A stretch of DNA of 64,000 nt from Spirochaeta sp. UBA5339 (GTDB lineage: Bacteria; Spirochaetota; Spirochaetia; DSM-2461). The DNA is taken from NCBI GenBank assembly GCA_002408085.1, contig DHQL01000027.1, positions 10,488-74,487 of the forward strand. Reading direction: 5' to 3'. Below the pieces are notes generated by a model that was not told where the DNA came from, ran no database searches, and worked only from the letters and a program-made list of their open reading frames with translations. Below, piece by piece: positions 45,904-52,681 of this stretch. Positions within the stretch are counted from its first letter, which is position 1; the number at the start of each line of letters is the position of its first letter. The translations under genes and the position numbers were made by a program.

Positions 45904-46761
45904 ATGATCCGTGGACTTTACACCGCAGCAAGCGGAATGCAGGCGCAGCAGCACAGACTGGATGCCCTGTCAAACAACCTGGCCAATGTCGACCTGACAG
46001 GCTATAAGAAAGACACTTCCGTCCACAAGGCCTTCCCCGAAATGCTGATCCGCCGCTTCAATGATGACGGCGTTCATCAGTTCCCCATCGGTTCGGTAGA
46101 TTCGGCCCCCATCGTCGGCAAGCTCGGTATGGGAGTGGAGTACAACGAATCCTTCACCGTATTTGAGCAGGGCGCCATGAAGGAGACATCCAATCCCTTC
46201 GACATAGCCCTGGATGGAGACGGTTTTTTTACCATCCAGACCAACGAAGGCGAACGCTATACCCGTAACGGTTCTTTTATCCTCGGCAAAGAGGGCTACC
46301 TTCTGACCAAGGAAGGCTATCCCGTCCTGGGTGAAGAGGGACCCATCCAGATAAAACTCAACAACTTTACAATTGATGCCAGGGGCCGGATCTTCCAGAA
46401 TGGCGAGCTCTCGGACAACCCCCAGCGCCTTGTCTCCATGCAGGAAAACGACTGGGCCGACACCGAGCTGGTGGATACATTGAAGATTGTCCGCTTCGAG
46501 GGCAACGGCAACCGCTTTATCAAGAAGCAGGGCAGCAGCCTCTGGAAGGACACTCCCGAATCGGGCGAGGCCTATATGACCAGTCTTGAGGAGCGTCCCA
46601 AGGTTCTCCAGGGTTTTCTGGAAGCCTCAAATGTGAATCCCGTAAGCGAAATGGTTAATATGATTGAGGTCAACAGAGCATACGAGGCCAATCAGAAGGT
46701 GATAACCAGTCAGGACTCCCTGCTCAACAGACTGATTAACGGCGCCGCCAAATACGGCTGA
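45904..46761 (+). CDS. flgF: flagellar basal-body rod protein FlgF
   Basis: A 285-residue rod protein of the periplasmic flagellum. The rod N-terminal domain (MIRGLYTAASGMQAQQHRLD, then NNLANVDLTGYKK) and C-terminal domain (NPVSEMVNMIEVNRAYEAN) flank the central FlgE/F/G domain (LDGDGFFTIQ). The start is the ATG after GGGGAG; an earlier in-frame codon lies in the hairpin leader. It is first in a flgF-flgG-flgJ unit. Confidence 0.92.
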   Translation: MIRGLYTAASGMQAQQHRLDALSNNLANVDLTGYKKDTSVHKAFPEMLIRRFNDDGVHQFPIGSVDSAPIVGKLGMGVEYNESFTVFEQGAMKETSNPFDIALDGDGFFTIQTNEGERYTRNGSFILGKEGYLLTKEGYPVLGEEGPIQIKLNNFTIDARGRIFQNGELSDNPQRLVSMQENDWADTELVDTLKIVRFEGNGNRFIKKQGSSLWKDTPESGEAYMTSLEERPKVLQGFLEASNVNPVSEMVNMIEVNRAYEANQKVITSQDSLLNRLINGAAKYG

Positions 46762-46841
46762 TCTCCGGTGACATCGGAGTCATAGAGACTTGAACAGATA
46801 GAGAAATGATGAGGGTCGGCGGACCCGAGGAGTAGATAGAT

Positions 46842-47639
46842 ATGATGAGATCACTGTGGACTGCAGCCTCCGGAATGAACGGGCAGCAGTTTAATATCGA
46901 TACAATTTCCAACAATCTTTCCAACGTGAACACCACAGGATACAAGCAGGTGAGGGCGGATTTTGAGGACCTGATATATCAGACAAGCCGCATCGCCGGT
47001 ACTCCCGCCACCGAGGAGACTGTGGTTCCTACGGGTATCCAGGTCGGTCACGGTGTTAAGGTCGCAGCATCCCAGAGGATGTTCACCCAGGGATCTCTCC
47101 AGAATACAGGCAATATCTCGGATATCGCCATTCAGGGAGAGGGCTTTTTCCGGACCCTGCAGATTGACGGCAGCTACGGCTATACCAGAGACGGTGCCTT
47201 CAAGATCGACAGCAACGGCCAGCTGGTTACATCCAATGGAAATAAAGTCCTTCCCGAAGTGATTATGCCCGAGGGCTTTATCCGTGAGTCCGTGGCTATC
47301 AGTCAGGACGGCCGGATTACGACCAAGCTCCCCGGTTCCGATGATCCCGTTGATGTGGGGCAGGTTCAGCTCTTCCGCTTTGTTAACCCCGCGGGGCTGT
47401 CGGCCATTGGTGAGAACACCTTCAAGGTATCAAGCGCCTCGGGAGATCCCATAGGCGGACGTCCCGGATTTGACGGCATGGGCAAGGTCTACCATAAGTT
47501 TCTGGAAAACTCCAATGTCTCCGTTGTACAGGAGATGGTTAATATGATTGTAGCCCAGAGAGCCTACGAGCTCAATTCAAAGGCAATCCAGACTTCCGAT
47601 TCCATGCTGGGAATCGCCAACAACCTGAAACGGTCATAA
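46842..47639 (+). CDS. flgG: flagellar distal rod protein FlgG
   Basis: A 265-residue protein, paralogous to FlgF. The FlgG opening MRSLWTAASGMNGQQFNID and NNLSNVNTTGYKQVRADFEDLIYQ is followed by FFRTL, and the C-terminal end VVQEMVNMIVAQRAYELNSKAI. It forms the distal rod. GAGGAG lies about 10 bases before the first of two tandem ATG codons. 80 bases separate it from flgF. Confidence 0.95.
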   Translation: MMRSLWTAASGMNGQQFNIDTISNNLSNVNTTGYKQVRADFEDLIYQTSRIAGTPATEETVVPTGIQVGHGVKVAASQRMFTQGSLQNTGNISDIAIQGEGFFRTLQIDGSYGYTRDGAFKIDSNGQLVTSNGNKVLPEVIMPEGFIRESVAISQDGRITTKLPGSDDPVDVGQVQLFRFVNPAGLSAIGENTFKVSSASGDPIGGRPGFDGMGKVYHKFLENSNVSVVQEMVNMIVAQRAYELNSKAIQTSDSMLGIANNLKRS

Positions 47640-47653
47640 TAGGGGGACTCTAG

Positions 47654-48022
47654 ATGGATATTAGCGCAACAGGCAGTTTTCACCTTTCCAACAGTTCCTC
47701 GGCGGCTCTGGAGGATAAGTTGAGTTCGTCCGGCGGTTCTATGGCGGGTTCTGCCGGAGCAGCATCGGCGAACAACGCCGAAATGGCCAAGCTGAAGCAG
47801 GCCTGTGAGGACTTTGAGGCCATATTTATCAAACAGATGCTGGACTCCATGAAAAAGACCATAAACAAGTCGGAGCTGACAAAGAAAAACATGGGTGAGG
47901 ATATCTTCGAGGATATGCTCTATGACGAGTACGCCAAGAAGATGAGCTCCACCGCCGGACTGGGTGTGGGGGACATGATGTTTCAGCAGCTCTCCAGACA
48001 GCTTCCATCGGATATTCTGTAG
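47654..48022 (+). CDS. flgJ: FlgJ-type rod-binding protein (no muramidase domain)
   Basis: A 122-residue protein equal to the N-terminal rod-binding domain of FlgJ: CEDFEAIFIKQMLDSMKKTINKS in part, then EDIFEDMLYDEYAKKM. The muramidase domain of enterobacterial FlgJ is absent, as in many bacteria where a separate enzyme opens peptidoglycan. The first 45 residues are Ser/Ala/Gly-rich and disordered. It is the last gene before a strong terminator. SD AGGGGGA. Confidence 0.9.
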   Translation: MDISATGSFHLSNSSSAALEDKLSSSGGSMAGSAGAASANNAEMAKLKQACEDFEAIFIKQMLDSMKKTINKSELTKKNMGEDIFEDMLYDEYAKKMSSTAGLGVGDMMFQQLSRQLPSDIL

Positions 48023-48051
48023 AAAATCCTCAAATAATTTAGTTAACACAT

Positions 48052-48081
48052 AAGACCGGCTTTTTAAGCCGGTCTTTTTTT
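48052..48081 (+). terminator. Rho-independent terminator of the flgFGJ unit
   Basis: AAGACCGGCTT / AAGCCGGTCTT with a 3-base loop and a long T run. Confidence 0.9.
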
Positions 48082-48136
48082 GTATTAGATCCCGGGCGGT
48101 CCTGTTCAGCCACTTAAGAAGCTGTCCGAAGCCTCG

Positions 48137-48181
48137 GGAGGAGGCTGCGGAGGAGGCTGCGGAGGAGGCTGCGGAGGAGGC
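48137..48181. repeat. 12-base tandem repeat
   Basis: The unit GGAGGAGGCTGC occurs three times with a further 9-base partial copy, without mismatch. It lies in the 386-base gap before the sigma factor gene. Confidence 0.9.
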
Positions 48182-48247
48182 ACAGAGCTCCGGAAAAGGG
48201 TGAAATGTATCAGAATCATACTCTTTTTTGAGTTATATAATATGATG

Positions 48248-48344
48248 GTGTATAAAAAAACATACACTATTTGCCTGTGATCAGAATTGAACACAACTTT
48301 CGTTTATTTCATAAATCCTTATCCAGTAGTGAAATGTGTATAAA
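48248..48344. promoter_or_regulatory. candidate activator sites upstream of the sigma-54 promoter
   Basis: GTGTATAAA occurs twice (48248-48256 and 48336-48344). The first copy is also half of an inverted repeat GTGTAT-N8-ATACAC (48248-48267), centred about 135 bases before the predicted transcription start. That is the usual range of enhancer-binding proteins. The rest of the gap is AT-rich without a gene. Confidence 0.35.
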
Positions 48345-48364
48345 TGGCTGTTTTGTAGAGTATA

Positions 48365-48381
48365 TTGGCACAGAGTTTGCA
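48365..48381 (+). promoter_or_regulatory. sigma-54 (-24/-12) promoter of the sigma factor gene
   Basis: TTGGCAC-A-GAGT-TTGCA matches the sigma-54 consensus almost completely, with exactly 10 bases between GG (48367-48368) and GC (48379-48380). The predicted start, about 48392, leaves a 16-base leader that contains AGGGGG just before the ATG at 48408. Confidence 0.8.
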
Positions 48382-48407
48382 TTACATTCAGCAGGGGGTG
48401 TAATGCC

Positions 48408-49247
48408 ATGAAAAGAAAGACAGATACATCATATGATTCCAGTTTGAAATTTTACCTGGATGAAATTTCCCGTTACCCTCTTCTCACATTTGAGGAAGAA
48501 GTAATGTTAGCTGAAAAGATTGCAGAAGGGGACGAAGCAGCCCGTCAGAGAATGATTAACTCAAACCTGAGGCTGGTAGTTAAAATGGCCCGGTCCTATC
48601 AGATATCAGGCGTCAGCCTTATGGATCTGATACAGGAAGGTAATCTCGGTCTTATTAAGGCCGCTGAACGATATGATTTCAAAAAAAATGTCCGTTTTTG
48701 TACCTATGCCGCCTGGTGGATCAAACAGGCCATAACCCGTTTTCTGACAGACAGAAGCCGTTCCATACGTCTTCCCTACAGAAAGGAAGAGTCTCTCAGA
48801 CACATCCAGGACTTTATGCACAACTTTAATATTGAGCATAACAGGGCACCTTCCCTGAAGGAGATTTCCGAAGGGACCAAGGTCAAATACAATGATGTTG
48901 TATCGATTATGGAGTTTTCATCAAATCCCGTTTCCCTCTATGCGGAAACCAATGTTGAGAACGGAACCCTGATCGATATCATTGAGGATGACAGCTACAA
49001 TCCCGACGGCGAGCTCTTTAAAAAGTGTGCTGAAGAGGACACCAGGAATTCTCTTGAAAGACTGAAGAAGAAGGAGAGGGATATTATCCGCTACCGCTAC
49101 AACTTTGTGGACGGAGAGAAGTATACCCTCAAGACAATCGGCGAGAAGATGGGAATCTCTCCCGAGACGGTTCGTCAGATTGAGATCAGGGCTCTGAAGA
49201 AACTGAAAGAAGAGGCTCCTGAATTAAGAGAGTATATGTACGCCTAG
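48408..49247 (+). CDS. sigma-70 family secondary sigma factor (RpoS-like in position and size)
   Basis: About 279 residues, without region 1.1, so an alternative rather than a primary sigma factor. Region 2 is NLRLVVKMARSYQISGVSLM followed by DLIQEGNLGLIKAAERYD and the promoter-melting stretch TYAAWWIKQAITRFLTDRS; region 3 follows, and region 4 holds the helix-turn-helix (LKTIGEKMGISPETVRQIE). An in-frame codon at 48336 precedes the sigma-54 site and cannot be the start. AGGGGGTG precedes the ATG. Its expression should depend on RpoN and an enhancer-binding protein. It might govern stationary phase or host/environment shift. Confidence 0.88.
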   Translation: MKRKTDTSYDSSLKFYLDEISRYPLLTFEEEVMLAEKIAEGDEAARQRMINSNLRLVVKMARSYQISGVSLMDLIQEGNLGLIKAAERYDFKKNVRFCTYAAWWIKQAITRFLTDRSRSIRLPYRKEESLRHIQDFMHNFNIEHNRAPSLKEISEGTKVKYNDVVSIMEFSSNPVSLYAETNVENGTLIDIIEDDSYNPDGELFKKCAEEDTRNSLERLKKKERDIIRYRYNFVDGEKYTLKTIGEKMGISPETVRQIEIRALKKLKEEAPELREYMYA

Positions 49248-49249
49248 CC

Positions 49250-49278
49250 TTGACCAAGCCGTGAATCCGTCCTAGATT
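49250..49278 (+). promoter_or_regulatory. promoter of tsaD, placed for a leaderless mRNA
   Basis: TTGACC (49250-49255), exactly 17 bases, TAGATT (49273-49278), then 7 bases to the ATG. No SD exists. The geometry is identical to asnS. Confidence 0.6.
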
Positions 49279-49285
49279 CATTTCT

Positions 49286-50299
49286 ATGTATGTATTAGGA
49301 ATAGAATCATCCTGCGATGAGTGTGCCGCCTCCATTGTAAAGGACGGAAAGACGGTCTTGAGCAATGTTATTGCCACACAGATTGAACTGCACAAACCCT
49401 GGCAGGGTGTTGTTCCGGAGATTGCCTCCCGCCTTCATACCAGATGGATCAGGTCGGTGGTGGAAGAGGCTCTTACCGAAGCGGATATAGATAAAAAAGA
49501 TATTGACGGCATCGCCGTTACCAACAGACCCGGTCTGGTTGGCTCTCTTCTTGTGGGGCTCTCCTTCGCCAAGGGTCTCGCCTGGTCCCTGGATGTCCCC
49601 TTTGCAGGGGTGGATCATATCAGGGCCCATCTCTACGCTCCCCATCTGGAAAATGATATCGCCTATCCCTATCTGGGACTTCTCGTGTCAGGCGGACACA
49701 GTGTAATCGCCGTGGTCAAGGGCTTTGACGATATTCAGGTTCTGGGGACCACCATCGATGATGCCTGCGGAGAGGCCTTTGACAAGATTGCCAAGCACTA
49801 TGAGCTGGGATATCCAGGAGGACTGGCCATCGACAGGCTGGCGCAGAAGGGAGATCCCAGGGCCTTTCGCTTTCCCTCTCCCAATCTCCATAAGGGAGAT
49901 CATCAGTACGATGTCTCCTACTCGGGGCTGAAGACCGCTGTAATCAACCAGCTGGATCAGTTTATCAACCCCGGTTATGAACCGACCAAAGAGAATATTG
50001 CCGCCTCCTTTCAGAAGAGGGCTGTGGATATTCTGGTTAAGAAGGTAAAGAAGGCCGTTACGGATACGGGGATCAAACGCGTCGTCGCAGGGGGCGGTGT
50101 GACCGCCAACTCCTATATGCGCTCCTCTCTGGCTGCCATAAGGGATGTGGAGTGCTACTATCCCTCTCTTGAGTACTGTACAGACAACGCCGCCATGATT
50201 GCCGGAATAGGCTATCACTATCTGAAAGAGGGGGCTGTCTCCGGCTGGGATGAGAATGCCCGGGCCCGGGTTCCATCCTTTAAGAGGGGCTATCCCTGA
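49286..50299 (+). CDS. tsaD: tRNA N6-threonylcarbamoyladenosine transferase TsaD
   Basis: A 337-residue ASKHA-fold enzyme that transfers threonylcarbamoyl to A37 of tRNAs reading ANN codons. GIESSCDECAASIV at the N-terminus, the metal-binding His pair in GVDHIRAHLYAP and VAGGGVTANSYMR are the family marks. No SD precedes the ATG. A GC-rich hairpin follows. Confidence 0.96.
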   Translation: MYVLGIESSCDECAASIVKDGKTVLSNVIATQIELHKPWQGVVPEIASRLHTRWIRSVVEEALTEADIDKKDIDGIAVTNRPGLVGSLLVGLSFAKGLAWSLDVPFAGVDHIRAHLYAPHLENDIAYPYLGLLVSGGHSVIAVVKGFDDIQVLGTTIDDACGEAFDKIAKHYELGYPGGLAIDRLAQKGDPRAFRFPSPNLHKGDHQYDVSYSGLKTAVINQLDQFINPGYEPTKENIAASFQKRAVDILVKKVKKAVTDTGIKRVVAGGGVTANSYMRSSLAAIRDVECYYPSLEYCTDNAAMIAGIGYHYLKEGAVSGWDENARARVPSFKRGYP

Positions 50300-50308
50300 T
50301 ATTTTTTC

Positions 50309-50331
50309 CCGGCGGGGTTGATCCCCGCCGG
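50309..50331. terminator. strong hairpin after tsaD, not a clear terminator
   Basis: CCGGCGGGG-TTGAT-CCCCGCCGG is a perfect 9-pair stem, but no T run follows on either strand. Confidence 0.4.
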
Positions 50332-50449
50332 TAAAGTCGCTTCCATCCTCTAACTCACACTTGATGATTACTCCCTTTTCAGGTTATTTTATTAAGTCGG
50401 CTCTTTTTTATTACAAGGAAAAGAGTATTAATCTGTAACGGAGTTTTTC

Positions 50450-50995
50450 ATGTCCAAAGAATTCAATCTTGATGATTCTATAAGAAAAATTGAGGACTTT
50501 CCTCACAAGGGTATCCTGTACTTTGATATTACAAGCATCCTGACCAATCCCGAAGCCTTCTCCTGGTGTATCGATGAGATGGTGGCGTTTTATAAGGATA
50601 AGAAGATAGATGCCGTTGCGGCTGTTGAGTCCAGAGGTTTTATCTTTTCCGCTCCCTTCGCAAAAGCCCTGGGGATTCCCCTTATTCTTGTAAGAAAGGC
50701 GGGCAAGCTTCCCGGTGTTACTCTTAAGAAGTCCTATCAGCTGGAGTACGGCAAGGCCGAGGTAGAGATCCATCAGAGCGATGTACCCCAGGGTGCCAAT
50801 GTTCTTCTTGTTGATGACCTTCTTGCTACAGGCGGTACAATGGCTGCGGCGGCTGAGCTGCTCAGAATGGGCGGTGCTGAGGTGAAACATGCCTTCGGTG
50901 TGATCGGTCTTCCCTTCCTTAAGTACGCTGATAAGCTTGAGGGGATCGATATCAAGACCCTGATTGAATACCACAGTGAAAAGGTCGGTGAATAG
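50450..50995 (+). CDS. apt: adenine phosphoribosyltransferase
   Basis: A 181-residue purine-salvage enzyme joining adenine to PRPP to give AMP. The N-terminal SIRKIEDFPHKGILYFDIT, AVESRGFIFSAPFA and the PRPP site VLLVDDLLATGGTMAAA are typical. CGGAG precedes the ATG. It is a single gene; the tRNA promoter begins 38 bases after it. Confidence 0.96.
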   Translation: MSKEFNLDDSIRKIEDFPHKGILYFDITSILTNPEAFSWCIDEMVAFYKDKKIDAVAAVESRGFIFSAPFAKALGIPLILVRKAGKLPGVTLKKSYQLEYGKAEVEIHQSDVPQGANVLLVDDLLATGGTMAAAAELLRMGGAEVKHAFGVIGLPFLKYADKLEGIDIKTLIEYHSEKVGE

Positions 50996-51032
50996 GGCGC
51001 TTAAAAACAGCTAAAGATTTTGCGGGATATGG

Positions 51033-51061
51033 TTGACAATAAAAGTCAATTTTTATATTAT
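51033..51061 (+). promoter_or_regulatory. promoter of the tandem tRNA-Gln genes
   Basis: A perfect TTGACA (51033-51038), 17 bases, then TATTAT (51056-51061), about 75 bases before the first tRNA. Confidence 0.75.
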
Positions 51062-51135
51062 GCCCGCAGATCAAGCGACTGCTTGGATGGCTGCCTCAAG
51101 GGGCTGCTGAAGAGCTGAGATTGATTGGAAAATAT

Positions 51136-51207
51136 TTCCCGATAGTGTAATTGGTAACACTGCAGATTCTGGTTCTGCCTTTGGGGGTTCGAGTCCTCCT
51201 CGGGAAG
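51136..51207 (+). tRNA. tRNA-Gln (anticodon CUG), copy 1
   Basis: A 72-base cloverleaf. The acceptor stem is TTCCCGA / TCGGGAA, the D stem GTGT / ACAC, the anticodon stem GCAGA / TCTGC with loop TTCTGGT (anticodon CTG), and the T arm GGGGG-TTCGAGT-CCTCC. The discriminator is G and CCA is not encoded. Confidence 0.95.
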
Positions 51208-51266
51208 TTTCTTAAAAAATGCAAATCTTAAGGTACCCATGGGGCTTTGGTTTTGCGAAAATATTT

Positions 51267-51338
51267 TTCCCGATAGTGTAATTGGTAACACTGCAGATTC
51301 TGGTTCTGCCTTTGGGGGTTCGAGTCCTCCTCGGGAAG
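51267..51338 (+). tRNA. tRNA-Gln (anticodon CUG), copy 2
   Basis: Identical in all 72 bases to copy 1, 131 bases downstream. The AT-rich bases just before it (GAAAATATTT) also resemble those before copy 1, so a short segment was probably duplicated. CCA is not encoded. Both copies share one promoter and one terminator. Confidence 0.95.
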
Positions 51339-51425
51339 TTTAAACAGGGGTTCCTTGGTAATGAATATCAGCACTGGATTGTTTGACTTTTTCATTAATA
51401 TCGATTTTTGAATTCCAGGGGACTG

Positions 51426-51453
51426 AAAGCCGGCTTTATGCCGGCTTTTTTTT
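51426..51453 (+). terminator. Rho-independent terminator after the tRNA genes
   Basis: AAAGCCGGC-TTTAT-GCCGGCTTT with a run of eight T. Confidence 0.9.
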
Positions 51454-51524
51454 GAAAAACGTGGTTTTAACAGATGTATATTTATTAAGGAATATTGTAT
51501 AAATATTTATCTAAGGGGTGGTTT

Positions 51525-52679
51525 ATGCAGAAAAAAGCTTACCTGGTTCTTGAAAACGGTTCTGTTTATGCAGGATACGGTTTTGGAGCCGAGGTTCCGG
51601 AGATCAAAGATCTGGCTCCGGGGAAAGGGATGGCCTTTGGAGAGCTGGTTTTTAACACGGGAATGTCCGGTTATCATGAGATCCTGACGGATCCTTCCTA
51701 CACCGGTCAGATTGTCACTATGACCTATCCTCATATCGGCAACTACGGTTGTGAGGATATCTGGTCCGAGAATGGACCCGAAGATGAGAGCCGAAAGGAC
51801 GTAAAAGTCTCGGCCTTTGTTGTCCGCGATCTTTATGACGGACCCGTGCCCGAGGGACGTATTACTCTCTCCGAGTATCTTTCAAGAAACGGTATCTGCG
51901 GAATCACGGGAATTGATACCAGAAAGCTGACCATCGCCCTCAGGGACGAGGGCAGCTGCAATGCGGTAATTGTCAGATCTGCCGGAGCTTCCCTTGAAGA
52001 GGATGAGCTGAAAGCAGTACTGGATTATCTGAAGTCACTACCCTCCATGGAAGGTCAGAACCTGATCGGCGGTGTCGGTACAGGGGAAACCGTTACCATC
52101 GAAGGCGGGGGAACCCATGTGGCCCTGCTTGACTGCGGTATCAAGGCCAATATTATAAGAGAGCTGAAGCAGCGCGGCTGCAAGATCTCACTGCTTCCCT
52201 CCAATGCTTCTCTTGCTGAGATAGAGAAGCTGGGTCCCGACGGACTCTTTCTCTCCAACGGTCCCGGAGACCCCGGAGTGCTTAAGGCTCAGGTTGAGCT
52301 GGCAAAAAGCGTTATCGGAAAAATGCCCGTAGTGGGTATTTGTCTGGGCCACCAGATTCTCGGACAGGCCATCGGCTCTGATACATTCAAGATGAAGTTC
52401 GGTCACCACGGCTGCAACCATCCCGTAAGGGACGAGGAAACAGGCCGTGTATTTGTTACCAGTCAGAACCACGGATTTGCCGTAAAGGAAGAGAGTCTTC
52501 CCGAGGGTGTTACAGTCCGGTTCAGAAACGCCAACGACGGCTCGGTCGAAGGGCTGGAGTGGAAGGAAAAGGATCTCCTCTGCGTTCAGTTTCATCCCGA
52601 AGCGGCGCCGGGTCCGGTGGATTCATCATGGATCTTTGACGCCTTTCTCGATGTAGTCAATAAGAAGGATAAGGAGTAG
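51525..52679 (+). CDS. carA: carbamoyl phosphate synthase small subunit CarA
   Basis: A 384-residue glutaminase subunit supplying ammonia to CarB for pyrimidine and arginine synthesis. The N-terminal domain has FNTGMSGYHEILTDPSY, and the class I amidotransferase Cys is in VGICLGHQILGQA with the His-Glu pair in QFHPEAAPGP. The ATG follows AAGGGGTGG; an earlier ATG at 51495 has no SD. carB starts 2 bases after the stop. Confidence 0.97.
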   Translation: MQKKAYLVLENGSVYAGYGFGAEVPEIKDLAPGKGMAFGELVFNTGMSGYHEILTDPSYTGQIVTMTYPHIGNYGCEDIWSENGPEDESRKDVKVSAFVVRDLYDGPVPEGRITLSEYLSRNGICGITGIDTRKLTIALRDEGSCNAVIVRSAGASLEEDELKAVLDYLKSLPSMEGQNLIGGVGTGETVTIEGGGTHVALLDCGIKANIIRELKQRGCKISLLPSNASLAEIEKLGPDGLFLSNGPGDPGVLKAQVELAKSVIGKMPVVGICLGHQILGQAIGSDTFKMKFGHHGCNHPVRDEETGRVFVTSQNHGFAVKEESLPEGVTVRFRNANDGSVEGLEWKEKDLLCVQFHPEAAPGPVDSSWIFDAFLDVVNKKDKE

Positions 52680-52681
52680 GC

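Noticed and set aside
44617..45954. A 445-codon frame antisense to the DEAD-box helicase gene.
   Set aside because: It mirrors codon use of the helicase frame, which has all motifs; the frame has no SD and no family resemblance.
48106..48294. A 62-codon minus-strand reading frame with a Pro-Pro-Pro-Gln repeat.
   Set aside because: The repeat comes only from the 12-base DNA repeat; there is no SD, and the rest of the frame has no coding character.
51136..51338. The tandem tRNA genes as a phage or island attachment site.
   Set aside because: No integrase, direct-repeat flank or foreign gene lies nearby; the duplication is a simple tRNA repeat.
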